Below, one piece after another: positions 7,710 through 15,461 of a stretch of 26,647 bases of DNA. A program made the position numbers and the translations under genes. The notes under the pieces are model-generated. The model had not been told where the DNA came from, searched no databases, and saw only the letters and a program-made list of their open reading frames with translations. Source of the stretch: CAYOBW01 sp964402115 (GTDB lineage: Bacteria; Verrucomicrobiota; Kiritimatiellia; UBA8416; CAYOBW01); NCBI GenBank assembly GCA_964402115.1, contig CAYOBW010000076.1, positions 1 to 26,647 of the forward strand. The letters are read 5' to 3'. Within the stretch, counting starts at the first letter, position 1; the number at the start of each line of letters is the position of its first letter.

Positions 7710-10139
7710 ATGACAACGAAAACAACAGCGCTCACGCCCGATCTGCTCCGCAAGATGGATGCCTACTGGCGGGCCGCGAACTATCTGTCGGTCGGTCAGC
7801 TCTATCTGCGCGACAACCCGCTGCTGCGTGAGCCGCTCCAGCCGGCCCATGTGAAAGCGCTGCTGCTCGGCCATTGGGGCACCACGCCGGGGCAGAACTT
7901 CATCTATGTGCATCTGAACCGGGTCATCAAGGCACACGATTTGGATCTGATCTACATATCCGGCCCCGGCCACGGCGGTCCCGCGCTGGTGGGCAACACG
8001 TATCTGGAGGGAACGTACAGCGAGGTGTACCCGAACATCTCGCAAGACCAGGACGGTCTCCGGAAGCTGTTCAAGCAGTTCTCCTTCCCCGGCGGCATTC
8101 CCAGCCACGTTTCGCCGGAGTGTCCGGGCTCGATTCACGAGGGCGGCGAACTCGGCTATTCGCTCAGCCATGCCTTCGGCGCCGCGTTCGATAATCCGGA
8201 ACTGATCGTTGCCTGCGTCGTCGGGGACGGCGAAGCCGAGACCGGCCCGCTGGCCACGGCCTGGCACTCCAACAAGTTCCTCAACCCGATCACGGACGGG
8301 GCCGTACTGCCGATCCTGCATCTCAATGGCTACAAGATCGCCAATCCGGCCGTGCTGGCGCGGATCGAACCGGAAGAGCTGGATCAACTGTTCCGCGGCT
8401 ATGGCTGGACGCCCTACGTTGTGGAGGGCGACGATCCGGAAATGATGCACCAACGCATGGCGGAAGTCCTGGACCAGGCCGTCCTGGAAATCCGCCAGAT
8501 TCAACGCTATGCACGGGAAAACGGGGCCGCCGACCGCCCGCGCTGGCCGATGATCGTGCTCCGATCCCCCAAGGGCTGGACGGGACCGAAGGATGTTGAC
8601 GGCGTGAAGAACGAAGGCACCTTCCGGGCGCACCAGATTCCCATTGTGGTGGATGCGGAGCATCCCGGTCATCTCATGCTCCTGGAAGACTGGCTGAAGA
8701 GCTACAGGCCGGAAGAGCTCTTCGACAAGAACGGGCGTCTCATCCCGGAACTGGCCGAGCTCGCGCCAAAGGGGGACCGCCGGATGGGAGCGAATCCGCA
8801 CGCGAACGGCGGTCTGCTGCTGCACGACCTGATCATGCCCGACTTCCGCGACTGTGCGGTGGAGGTCCCGGCGCCGGGCGCCGTTCAGGCCGCCGACACG
8901 CAGGAACTGGGCGAGTTTCTGCGCGAGGTTGTGAGGCTCAACAGCCAGCAACGCAACTTCCGCATCTTCGGCCCAGATGAAACGCTGTCCAATCGCTTGA
9001 CTGCCGTGTTCGAGGTCACCGACCGGCAGTGGGAGGCCCGCACAAGAGAGCAGGATGAGTTTCTGGCAAGCGACGGCCGCGTGATGGAAATGCTGAGCGA
9101 GCATCAATGTGAAGGCTGGCTCGAAGGCTATTTGCTCACCGGGCGCCATGGTCTCTTCAACTGCTACGAGGCGTTTATCCACATCATCGATTCGATGTTC
9201 AACCAGCATGCCAAGTGGCTGAAGGTCAGTGCGGAGCTTCCCTGGCGTCGCAAGATCGCCTCGCTGAACTACTTGCTCGCCTCGCATGTCTGGCAGCAGG
9301 CCCATAACGGCTTCACGCATCAGGACCCCGGCTTCATCGATCACGTCGTCAACAAGAAGGCGTCCGTCGTGCGCGTGTACCTCCCGCCCGACACCAACTG
9401 CCTGCTGTCGGTATGGGACCATTGCCTCCGGAGTCGCCACTACGTCAACGTCGTGATCGCGGGCAAATACCAGGCACCGCAATGGTTGTCCATGACGGCG
9501 GCCGTGGAACACTGCGCCAAGGGGCTCGGCATCTGGGAATGGGCGGGATGCGAGCGGGCCACCGAGCCGGACATTGTGATGGCCTGTTGCGGTGACGTAC
9601 CCACGCTGGAAACGCTCGCCGCCGTCTCCATCCTGCGGGAGCACTTGCCCGAGCTGAAGATTCGCGTGATCAACATTGTGGACCTGATGAAGCTGCAGCC
9701 GGAAAGCGAACACCCGCACGGGCTGTGCGATCAGGACTTCGATGCCCTGTTCACCAGGGACAAGCCGATCCTCTTTGCGTTTCACGGCTACCCGTGGCTG
9801 ATTCACCGGTTGACCTATCGCCGCTCGAACCACAGACAGCTCCATGTGCGCGGCTACAAGGAAGAAGGCACCATCACCACCTATTTCGACATGACCGTCC
9901 TGAACGATCTGGACCGCTTCCACCTGGTGCAGGACGCAATTGATCGGGTGGGTTCGCTTGGAAATCGAGGCGCAACGCTGAGGGAACTGATGACAGACAA
10001 GCTGAGCGAGCATAAGCGCTACATCGAGCAGCACGGTGTGGACATGCCGGAAGTTCGCAACTGGAAGTGGCCGGGATGCCCCCACCATGGGCGTTGCCGG
10101 TCCGGCGCAGGTGCGCCGGGCATTGCTCCCGGTCTGTAA
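7710..10139 (+). CDS. xfp: Xylulose-5-phosphate/fructose-6-phosphate phosphoketolase
   Basis: 809 residues, close to the usual length of about 790-820. This thiamine-diphosphate enzyme splits xylulose 5-phosphate (and often fructose 6-phosphate) with phosphate into acetyl phosphate plus glyceraldehyde 3-phosphate (or erythrose 4-phosphate). Family signatures seen: SGPGHGGPA (84-92), the GIPSHVSPECPGSIHEGGEL region (around 130-149), the ThDP-binding GDGEAETG...N (172-188), HLNGYKIANP, and the C-terminal RGYKEEGTITTYFDM. The ATG start is preceded by AGGGAGAACGAGAAAC. A short Arg/Gly/Pro-rich tail follows the conserved WPGC. Cytoplasmic. No acetate kinase or phosphotransacetylase is in the window, so the fate of acetyl phosphate must be handled elsewhere. 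Co-linear with the ATPase upstream. Confidence 0.96.
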   Translation: MTTKTTALTPDLLRKMDAYWRAANYLSVGQLYLRDNPLLREPLQPAHVKALLLGHWGTTPGQNFIYVHLNRVIKAHDLDLIYISGPGHGGPALVGNTYLEGTYSEVYPNISQDQDGLRKLFKQFSFPGGIPSHVSPECPGSIHEGGELGYSLSHAFGAAFDNPELIVACVVGDGEAETGPLATAWHSNKFLNPITDGAVLPILHLNGYKIANPAVLARIEPEELDQLFRGYGWTPYVVEGDDPEMMHQRMAEVLDQAVLEIRQIQRYARENGAADRPRWPMIVLRSPKGWTGPKDVDGVKNEGTFRAHQIPIVVDAEHPGHLMLLEDWLKSYRPEELFDKNGRLIPELAELAPKGDRRMGANPHANGGLLLHDLIMPDFRDCAVEVPAPGAVQAADTQELGEFLREVVRLNSQQRNFRIFGPDETLSNRLTAVFEVTDRQWEARTREQDEFLASDGRVMEMLSEHQCEGWLEGYLLTGRHGLFNCYEAFIHIIDSMFNQHAKWLKVSAELPWRRKIASLNYLLASHVWQQAHNGFTHQDPGFIDHVVNKKASVVRVYLPPDTNCLLSVWDHCLRSRHYVNVVIAGKYQAPQWLSMTAAVEHCAKGLGIWEWAGCERATEPDIVMACCGDVPTLETLAAVSILREHLPELKIRVINIVDLMKLQPESEHPHGLCDQDFDALFTRDKPILFAFHGYPWLIHRLTYRRSNHRQLHVRGYKEEGTITTYFDMTVLNDLDRFHLVQDAIDRVGSLGNRGATLRELMTDKLSEHKRYIEQHGVDMPEVRNWKWPGCPHHGRCRSGAGAPGIAPGL

Positions 10140-10642
10140 TCACAGTCGATCACCACCGTGTCTGCCGAGATCCTGGTCCCCGTGATGGTCAGGTCTTGAT
10201 TTACTAACCGTCTCGGCTTTGTCGTTGCGTGCGCGCCTTAACGGCGAAGACCGCCGTCTTCAGCGCAAATGGAGTCGGCCGTCCTCGGCCGGTAGAGCGC
10301 ATCTCGCGACAACAATGAGGGGGTTAGAGAAGGCAGGCCATAAGAGGGCCCTGAGAGAGGGCTTTGAGAGCCCGCCGTCGCCAGATCCCCGCCTTCGCCG
10401 TTGACGGGTTCGGCGTTCCAGCCTACCATCTTCTTGTTCCCATTCACGGGATCAAGTGACGCTGCCCACCAAAGAGTTCCCCCTGCATCCAAGTCGCGGG
10501 CGGAAGGAACGTGCCGGTTACAGGAGTCGCGATGCGAAATAGTGAGTTCATACTCCGCGCGCTCGACACGTGCCTGCCTCGTCGAATCGCCTGGATGTTG
10601 AGGATCTCATGCGGGCCCGTGCCATCACGCGTGAGAGGCTCA
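10140..10642. other. Intergenic region between phosphoketolase and glycan operon
   Basis: About 500 nt without a supportable gene. It holds a small hairpin (GAAGAC-cgcc-GTCTTC, 10246-10261) and several GGCC/GGGCCC-rich short pairings (10276-10375). The longest minus-strand frame (10238-10492, 84 codons) resembles no family I know. An ATG at 10532 with an AGGAG box is in frame with the next gene, but a lipoprotein signal favours the later start at 10643. The promoter of the glycan operon should lie here but I could not identify it. Confidence 0.5.
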
Positions 10643-12373
10643 ATGGCTTATTCTGTCGTGACCGGCAGGCCCATCGCCGGGGTTTTGGCTGCGGTCGTGC
10701 TGGCCGGGGCGCTGGCCCTGACCTCGTGCCTGTCGCGCGCCGGCGGGCCCGCGCCGGCGGATGCGGCGGGTCCCGGCGACCTGCGCGCGTTCCTGGCGAG
10801 CGAGCTTGCCGCCGGGCGGCGGCGGATCGTCATCCCGCCCGGTCGCTACCGCGTGACGCCGGAGCATGGCCGCCACCTCCTCTTCCGGAATCTGCGCGAC
10901 GTCGAAATCGTGGCCGTAAAAGCCGAACTCGTCTGCGGCGCCACGGTGCAGGCCATCGGCTTCGAGGCCTGCACGAATGTCACGCTGCGTGGCTTGACCG
11001 TTGACTACGATCCCCTGCCGTTCACGCAGGGGAGCATCACGGCCCTCGCTCCCGACAAGAGCTGGGTCGAGTTCGCGGTGGCGGAGGGGTATCCGGAGCA
11101 CGAGTTGGAGGAGCGCATCGAGATCTTCGACCCCGCCACGGGCGAGCTGCGCCGGGAGAGCACGCGTTGGGAGCCGACATTCGAGGCGCTCGGCGAGCAC
11201 CGCTACCGTGTCCGCAAACAGGCCGGCTATCGCTTCAGCGACAGCCACGACACCGAGCGGGTGGGGGATATCCTGGTGACGAACAACCGTTCCCCGTCCC
11301 GCGCCGGCGGGCACGCCGTGGTCGCGGCAAACTGCACCGGCTTGCGGCTGGAGGACGTGACGGTGTACGCCTCGCACTGCTTCGGCTTCCTGGAGCACGA
11401 CTGCAGCGGGTCCACCTACCTGTGCTGCCGGGTGGATCGCCGCGCGCCCGCCAACGACCCGGTGAAGCGTGCCCAGCCGCGCATGCGCTCGCTCAACGCC
11501 GATGCCTTTCACAGCAAAGGGGCGGGCAAAGGCCCGGCTCTTATCGGTTGCGTGGCCCGGTTTCAGGGCGACGATTGCGTCAACATCAACGGTCAGTACC
11601 ACTACGTGGCCGCCAGCCACGGCAAGCAGGTGCGCATGGCGGTCACGGGTCGGTTGAGCATCGCCGCCGGGGACCCCGTGGAGTTCCTGCCCTACGCGGG
11701 CGATAGGCCGGCGGATGCCGTTGCGGTGGCGATTGCACCCGCCGAGCCGCTTACGGAAGCAGAGACAGCCTTTATCCGTGCACTCCGCATGGACGCAGGG
11801 CTCCATGAGCGCCTGCTCTCCGGCAAGTCGCCCTGCTTCACGTTGACGCTGGATCGGGAGGTCGCCCTACCCGCCGGTTCCGCGGTCTGTTCGGGACGTC
11901 GCGTCGGCAATGGATTCGTGGTGAAGAACTGCGATTTCGGCCATAACCGCTCGCGTGGCATCCTGATCAAGGCCAGCCGCGGCGAGGTGACCGGCAACCG
12001 GATCACTAACAGCCGGATGGCGGCGGTCCTGGTCTCGCCGGAGTTCTGGTGGTTGGAGGCGGCCTGTTCCAGCGACGTCGTCATTCGGGGTAACGTCGTC
12101 AAGGGGTGCGGTCAGGCCGCCATTCAGGTCCTCGCGCCCGGTGGCAACGGGCGCCCGCTGCCGGCCGGTGCGCACCGCCGCATCGCCGTCCTCGACAATC
12201 GCCTGGACGCGTGCCCGTGGCCGGTCATCCATGCGACCTCGACGGAGGACCTCACCATCAAGGGCAACCGCTGGCCCGCGGAGCCCGCGCCGGGGCTCTC
12301 CTGGGGCCGTGACGGCAAGCCGCCCGTGCCTGTGTTGGTGGAGCAGTGCGAACAGGCCGAGGTTACGCCATGA
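10643..12373 (+). CDS. Lipoprotein right-handed beta-helix enzyme, GH110-like
   Basis: Start chosen at the ATG 10643 (GAGAGG box just upstream) because it opens a lipoprotein signal: hydrophobic PIAGVLAAVVLAGALA then lipobox LTSC; product about 576 residues. The in-frame GTG at 10511 would add 44 non-signal residues. The body shows irregular short beta repeats typical of a right-handed parallel beta helix: LRGLTVDYDPLPFTQG, GLRLEDVTVYAS, NADAFHSKG...FQGDDCVNINGQYH, VVKNCDFGHNRSRGILIKAS, VVIRGNVVKGCGQAAIQV. The VDYDPLPFTQG and DAFHSKG...DDCVNINGQY segments resemble GH110 alpha-1,3-galactosidases, where a DD pair lies in the active site. Likely an outer-membrane-anchored or periplasmic exo-glycosidase; a polysaccharide lyase or epimerase of the same fold is the alternative. 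Its stop overlaps the next start (ATGA), implying translational coupling. Confidence 0.72.
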   Translation: MAYSVVTGRPIAGVLAAVVLAGALALTSCLSRAGGPAPADAAGPGDLRAFLASELAAGRRRIVIPPGRYRVTPEHGRHLLFRNLRDVEIVAVKAELVCGATVQAIGFEACTNVTLRGLTVDYDPLPFTQGSITALAPDKSWVEFAVAEGYPEHELEERIEIFDPATGELRRESTRWEPTFEALGEHRYRVRKQAGYRFSDSHDTERVGDILVTNNRSPSRAGGHAVVAANCTGLRLEDVTVYASHCFGFLEHDCSGSTYLCCRVDRRAPANDPVKRAQPRMRSLNADAFHSKGAGKGPALIGCVARFQGDDCVNINGQYHYVAASHGKQVRMAVTGRLSIAAGDPVEFLPYAGDRPADAVAVAIAPAEPLTEAETAFIRALRMDAGLHERLLSGKSPCFTLTLDREVALPAGSAVCSGRRVGNGFVVKNCDFGHNRSRGILIKASRGEVTGNRITNSRMAAVLVSPEFWWLEAACSSDVVIRGNVVKGCGQAAIQVLAPGGNGRPLPAGAHRRIAVLDNRLDACPWPVIHATSTEDLTIKGNRWPAEPAPGLSWGRDGKPPVPVLVEQCEQAEVTP

Positions 12374-15300
12374 AGTCACGCCACCACGCATCCCTCGCTG
12401 CGGTCCTCATCCTTTGCGCGGCGCTCGCCTGTCCCGCCGCGCCCGCCACGCCCGTTGTCCTGGTCGAGCCGGTTGCCTGGCGCTACCTGCGCACCGATAT
12501 GGCTCTGTCCGTGACCCAGGGCTGGCAGCAGACGCGCAACGACGCCAGTATCAGCGGTCAGCCGCTGTCCATCGCCGGTCGGCGCTATGCGAAAGGGCTG
12601 GGCACGCACGCGCCGGGCGAAATGGTCTTTGCGCTCGAGCGAAAGTACAAGCGCTTCGTCGCCTGCGCGGGCGTGGACGATGCCGCCCCGCCGCTGGGGA
12701 CGATGGTGTTCAAGGTGCTGCTGGACGGCCGTGAGGCGTTCAACAGCGGTCCCGTGCGGCGTGGGCAAGCCGGGCAGGCGATCGATCTCGACGTCTCCCG
12801 CGTCGCTGAACTCCGGCTGGTCGTCACCGACGGCGGTGACGGGGTTGGTGGGGACCATGGCGACTGGGCCAACGCCGCCATTGACGACGTCATCCTGCCC
12901 CTCCCCGTACCGCCGTTCTCCACAGCGGGGTTCTTCGCGGTCTCGAACAGCCCGCGCACGGTCCTGAACTTCAACCCCGGCTGGCGCTTCCTGAAGGCGG
13001 ACGCCGCCGGCGCGGAGAAGCCGGGCTTCGACGATGCCGGCTGGGAAGCCGCCAATCTGCCGCACGGCCTGGAGCTGCTGGGGGAGAACGCCAGCGGCTG
13101 CCGCAACTACCAGGGGCCGGCCTGGTATCGCAAGCGGTTCCAGGCCGCCGCGCCGGCCGCGGGCGGCAGGGTCTTCATCTACTTCGAAGCGGTGATGGGC
13201 AAGTGCGTGGTGTGGGTGAACGGTCGGCAGGTCGCTGCGCACTACGGCGGCTACCTGCCCTTTGCCGCGGACATCACGGCGCAGCTTCAGGCCGACGGCC
13301 GCGACAACGTCATCGCGGTCCGTGCGGACAACGCGGACGACCCGACGTACCCGCCCGGCAAGCCGCAGAACGACCTCGATTTCGCCTATCTCGGGGGCAT
13401 CTACCGGGACGTGTACCTGGTGCGGGCCGGGCCCGTGCATGTGACCCTGCCGGAGCTGAGTTCGACCGCGGCCGGCGGCGGTGTGTTTGTCGGCGTGAAG
13501 GAGGTCAGCGGCCGCGACGCCTGGCTCGAGGTGCGCACCGAAATCGCGAACGCCTCCGCCGCGCCGCGCCAGGTCATGCTGCGCACGCTGCTGGAAACGG
13601 CGGACGGTCGCGAGCTGCTGCGCAGCGAGTTGCCGGTTGAACTGGACGCGGGCGCGAGCCGGCAACTCGCGCAGTCCCTCGAGCCGAAGGGTGTCCGGCT
13701 GTGGCATCCGGACGACCCGTACCTGCATTTCATCCGCACGGAGGTGGTCGAAGCCGGCCTGGTGGCGGACAGCCTGCGCACGCGTTTCGGCATCCGCCTT
13801 TTCGAGATGCGCGTCCAGGACGGCCTGTTCGTGAACAAGGCGTTCATCGGCGTGAAACTCAACGGCGTCAACCGGCACCAGGACTACGCCTATGTCGGCA
13901 ATGCGCTGCCGAACACCGGCCAGTGGCGCGACGTGCAGCTGCTCCGCGAGGGCGGCGTGAACGCGGTGCGCGCGGCGCACTATCCGCAGGACCCCGCGTT
14001 CTATGACGCCTGCGACGTTCTCGGCATGCTCGTCACCACCGCCAATCCCGGCTGGCAGTTCTTCAACGACAAGGATCCCGCCTTCGAGCAGCGGATCTAC
14101 GAGGACACGCGCAACCTCGTGCGCCGCGACCGCAATCACCCCGCCCTGCTGCTCTGGGAGACCGCGCTCAACGAGACGCCCCACCAGCCGGGCCGCCTGC
14201 TGGGCGAGATGCATCGCCTCGCGCACGAGGAGTTTCCGTTCCCCGGGATGTTCACCGTCGCGGACGTGGACGAGGCGAAGAAGGGCGGGTTCGACTTCTA
14301 CTACCACGGCGGCCTGCGCGAGTCGAAGAACTCGTTCACCCGCGAGTACGGCGACGGCGGCGAGGTGGACAACTTCTACTCGCACAACGCCACCACGCGC
14401 GTGAAGCGCGAGTGGGGCGAGGGGCCGCTGCTCCAGCAGGCCGCGATCCGGGAGCGCGACCTGGACGGCCTGTACGCCACGCCGCCCATCCGCCTCGGCG
14501 CGGCACTGTGGTGCGGCATTGACCACCAGCGCGGCTATCACCCGGACCCGTTCTGGGGCGGGCTGCTCGACGGCTTTCGCGTGCCGCGCTACGCCTACGA
14601 CCTGTTCAGGAGCCAGTATGCGCCCGACTACAAGCTGCCCGGCATCGCGACCGGCCCGCTGGTCGCCATCGTGCACGAGCTGACCCAGGTCTCGGGCCGC
14701 GACGTGATCGTCTACAGCAACTGCGAAGAGGTTCGCCTGACCTGGCTGGGCCGGGTGGTTGGCCAGCGCAAGCCGGACGCCGGCTATCGGGCCCTGCCGC
14801 ACCCGCCCTTCACGTTCACCAACGCCTTCGACTATGCGGTGATCAAGCGCGACTGGCGGGATCGGACCGGCCGGATCGAGATGGTTGCCGAGGGGCTCGT
14901 GGGCGGCCATGTTGCGGCCCGTGTCGTGAAGAAGTATCCCGAGCGCACCAGCGGTGTGCGCGTGACCGTTGACGCTGCCGGGATCGGCCTCGTCGCGGAC
15001 GGTTCGGACTTCGTGCCGATGCGGGCCACCGTGGTGGACAACAAGGGCGTGCCGAAGGTGCTGGCGTCCGAGCTCGTCTATTTCGAGGTGGAGGGGCCTG
15101 GCGAGATCATCGGCGGCGCGTACAACCACGCCAACCCGGTCCGGACCGAGTTCGGCACGGCGACCGCGTTGCTGCGCGCAACGACCAGGCCCGGCGTCAT
15201 CCGCGTCAGGGCCCACGTCCAGGGGCTCAGCTCCGGCGAAGCCTGCCTCGCCTCGGCGCCCGCGCCGCTGCCGCTTGCTTTCGATGCGGCCTACGCCACT

Positions 15301-15459
15301 GCGTCGAAAGCGCCGGCGGTCGGCGTCGGCGTGACGATCCATGCTGTCGGCAGCGATCAGCCCGCGGACGTCAGGCAGTTGCAGGCGGAGGTTCAGCGCC
15401 TGCGGCGCGAGCTGACCGGCAAGGAACAGGATCTCATGGAACTGCGGAGCAAGCGCTGA
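12370..15459 (+). CDS. Secreted NPCBM-GH2 glycoside hydrolase (beta-galactosidase-like)
   Basis: Start at ATG 12370, overlapping the previous stop; it opens a signal peptide (MKSRHHASLAAVLILCAALACPA, cleavage near residue 22). About 1029 residues. Residues about 35-180 form an NPCBM-type carbohydrate-binding domain (GWQQTRNDASISGQPLSI, YAKGLGTHAPGEMVF). A GH2 jelly-roll follows (FNPGWRFLK...FDDAGWEAANLPH...WYRKRF), then a GH2 Ig-like domain (LWHPDDPYLHF) and the TIM barrel (GVNRHQDYAYVG; VNAVRAAHYPQDPAFYDACD). The expected acid/base is E602 in LLLWETALNET and the nucleophile E659 in FTREYGDGG. Another Ig-like domain lies near 870-970. The last 30 residues form a heptad-like coiled coil (VRQLQAEVQRLRREL, KEQDLMELRSKR), unusual for GH2. 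Substrate likely a beta-galactoside, unproven; GH2 also includes glucuronidases and mannosidases. Next gene begins 2 nt after the stop. Confidence 0.88.
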   Translation: MKSRHHASLAAVLILCAALACPAAPATPVVLVEPVAWRYLRTDMALSVTQGWQQTRNDASISGQPLSIAGRRYAKGLGTHAPGEMVFALERKYKRFVACAGVDDAAPPLGTMVFKVLLDGREAFNSGPVRRGQAGQAIDLDVSRVAELRLVVTDGGDGVGGDHGDWANAAIDDVILPLPVPPFSTAGFFAVSNSPRTVLNFNPGWRFLKADAAGAEKPGFDDAGWEAANLPHGLELLGENASGCRNYQGPAWYRKRFQAAAPAAGGRVFIYFEAVMGKCVVWVNGRQVAAHYGGYLPFAADITAQLQADGRDNVIAVRADNADDPTYPPGKPQNDLDFAYLGGIYRDVYLVRAGPVHVTLPELSSTAAGGGVFVGVKEVSGRDAWLEVRTEIANASAAPRQVMLRTLLETADGRELLRSELPVELDAGASRQLAQSLEPKGVRLWHPDDPYLHFIRTEVVEAGLVADSLRTRFGIRLFEMRVQDGLFVNKAFIGVKLNGVNRHQDYAYVGNALPNTGQWRDVQLLREGGVNAVRAAHYPQDPAFYDACDVLGMLVTTANPGWQFFNDKDPAFEQRIYEDTRNLVRRDRNHPALLLWETALNETPHQPGRLLGEMHRLAHEEFPFPGMFTVADVDEAKKGGFDFYYHGGLRESKNSFTREYGDGGEVDNFYSHNATTRVKREWGEGPLLQQAAIRERDLDGLYATPPIRLGAALWCGIDHQRGYHPDPFWGGLLDGFRVPRYAYDLFRSQYAPDYKLPGIATGPLVAIVHELTQVSGRDVIVYSNCEEVRLTWLGRVVGQRKPDAGYRALPHPPFTFTNAFDYAVIKRDWRDRTGRIEMVAEGLVGGHVAARVVKKYPERTSGVRVTVDAAGIGLVADGSDFVPMRATVVDNKGVPKVLASELVYFEVEGPGEIIGGAYNHANPVRTEFGTATALLRATTRPGVIRVRAHVQGLSSGEACLASAPAPLPLAFDAAYATASKAPAVGVGVTIHAVGSDQPADVRQLQAEVQRLRRELTGKEQDLMELRSKR

Positions 15460-15461
15460 CG

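Noticed and set aside
10281..10300. tRNA-like D-arm (GGCCGGTAGAGCGC) with a T-arm-like piece about 60 nt later
   Set aside because: Acceptor stem, anticodon stem and a 7-nt T-loop could not be paired at tRNA spacing; overall span too long for a non-Ser/Leu tRNA.
10238..10492. 84-codon minus-strand frame in the intergenic region
   Set aside because: No recognised family and no convincing start; contains DPVNG/EPVNG similarity to itself only.
10511..10642. Upstream starts (10511 GTG, 10532 ATG with AGGAG) for the beta-helix gene
   Set aside because: They add residues with no signal character before an evident lipoprotein signal that begins at 10643; 10532 remains possible but less likely.
12376..15342. 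988-codon open frame on the minus strand
   Set aside because: Shadow of the GH2 gene in GC-rich DNA; composition (Arg/Val/Ala/His/Gln-rich) without domains. The same holds for the long minus frames at 7680-10088, 21636-24077 and 5079-6677.
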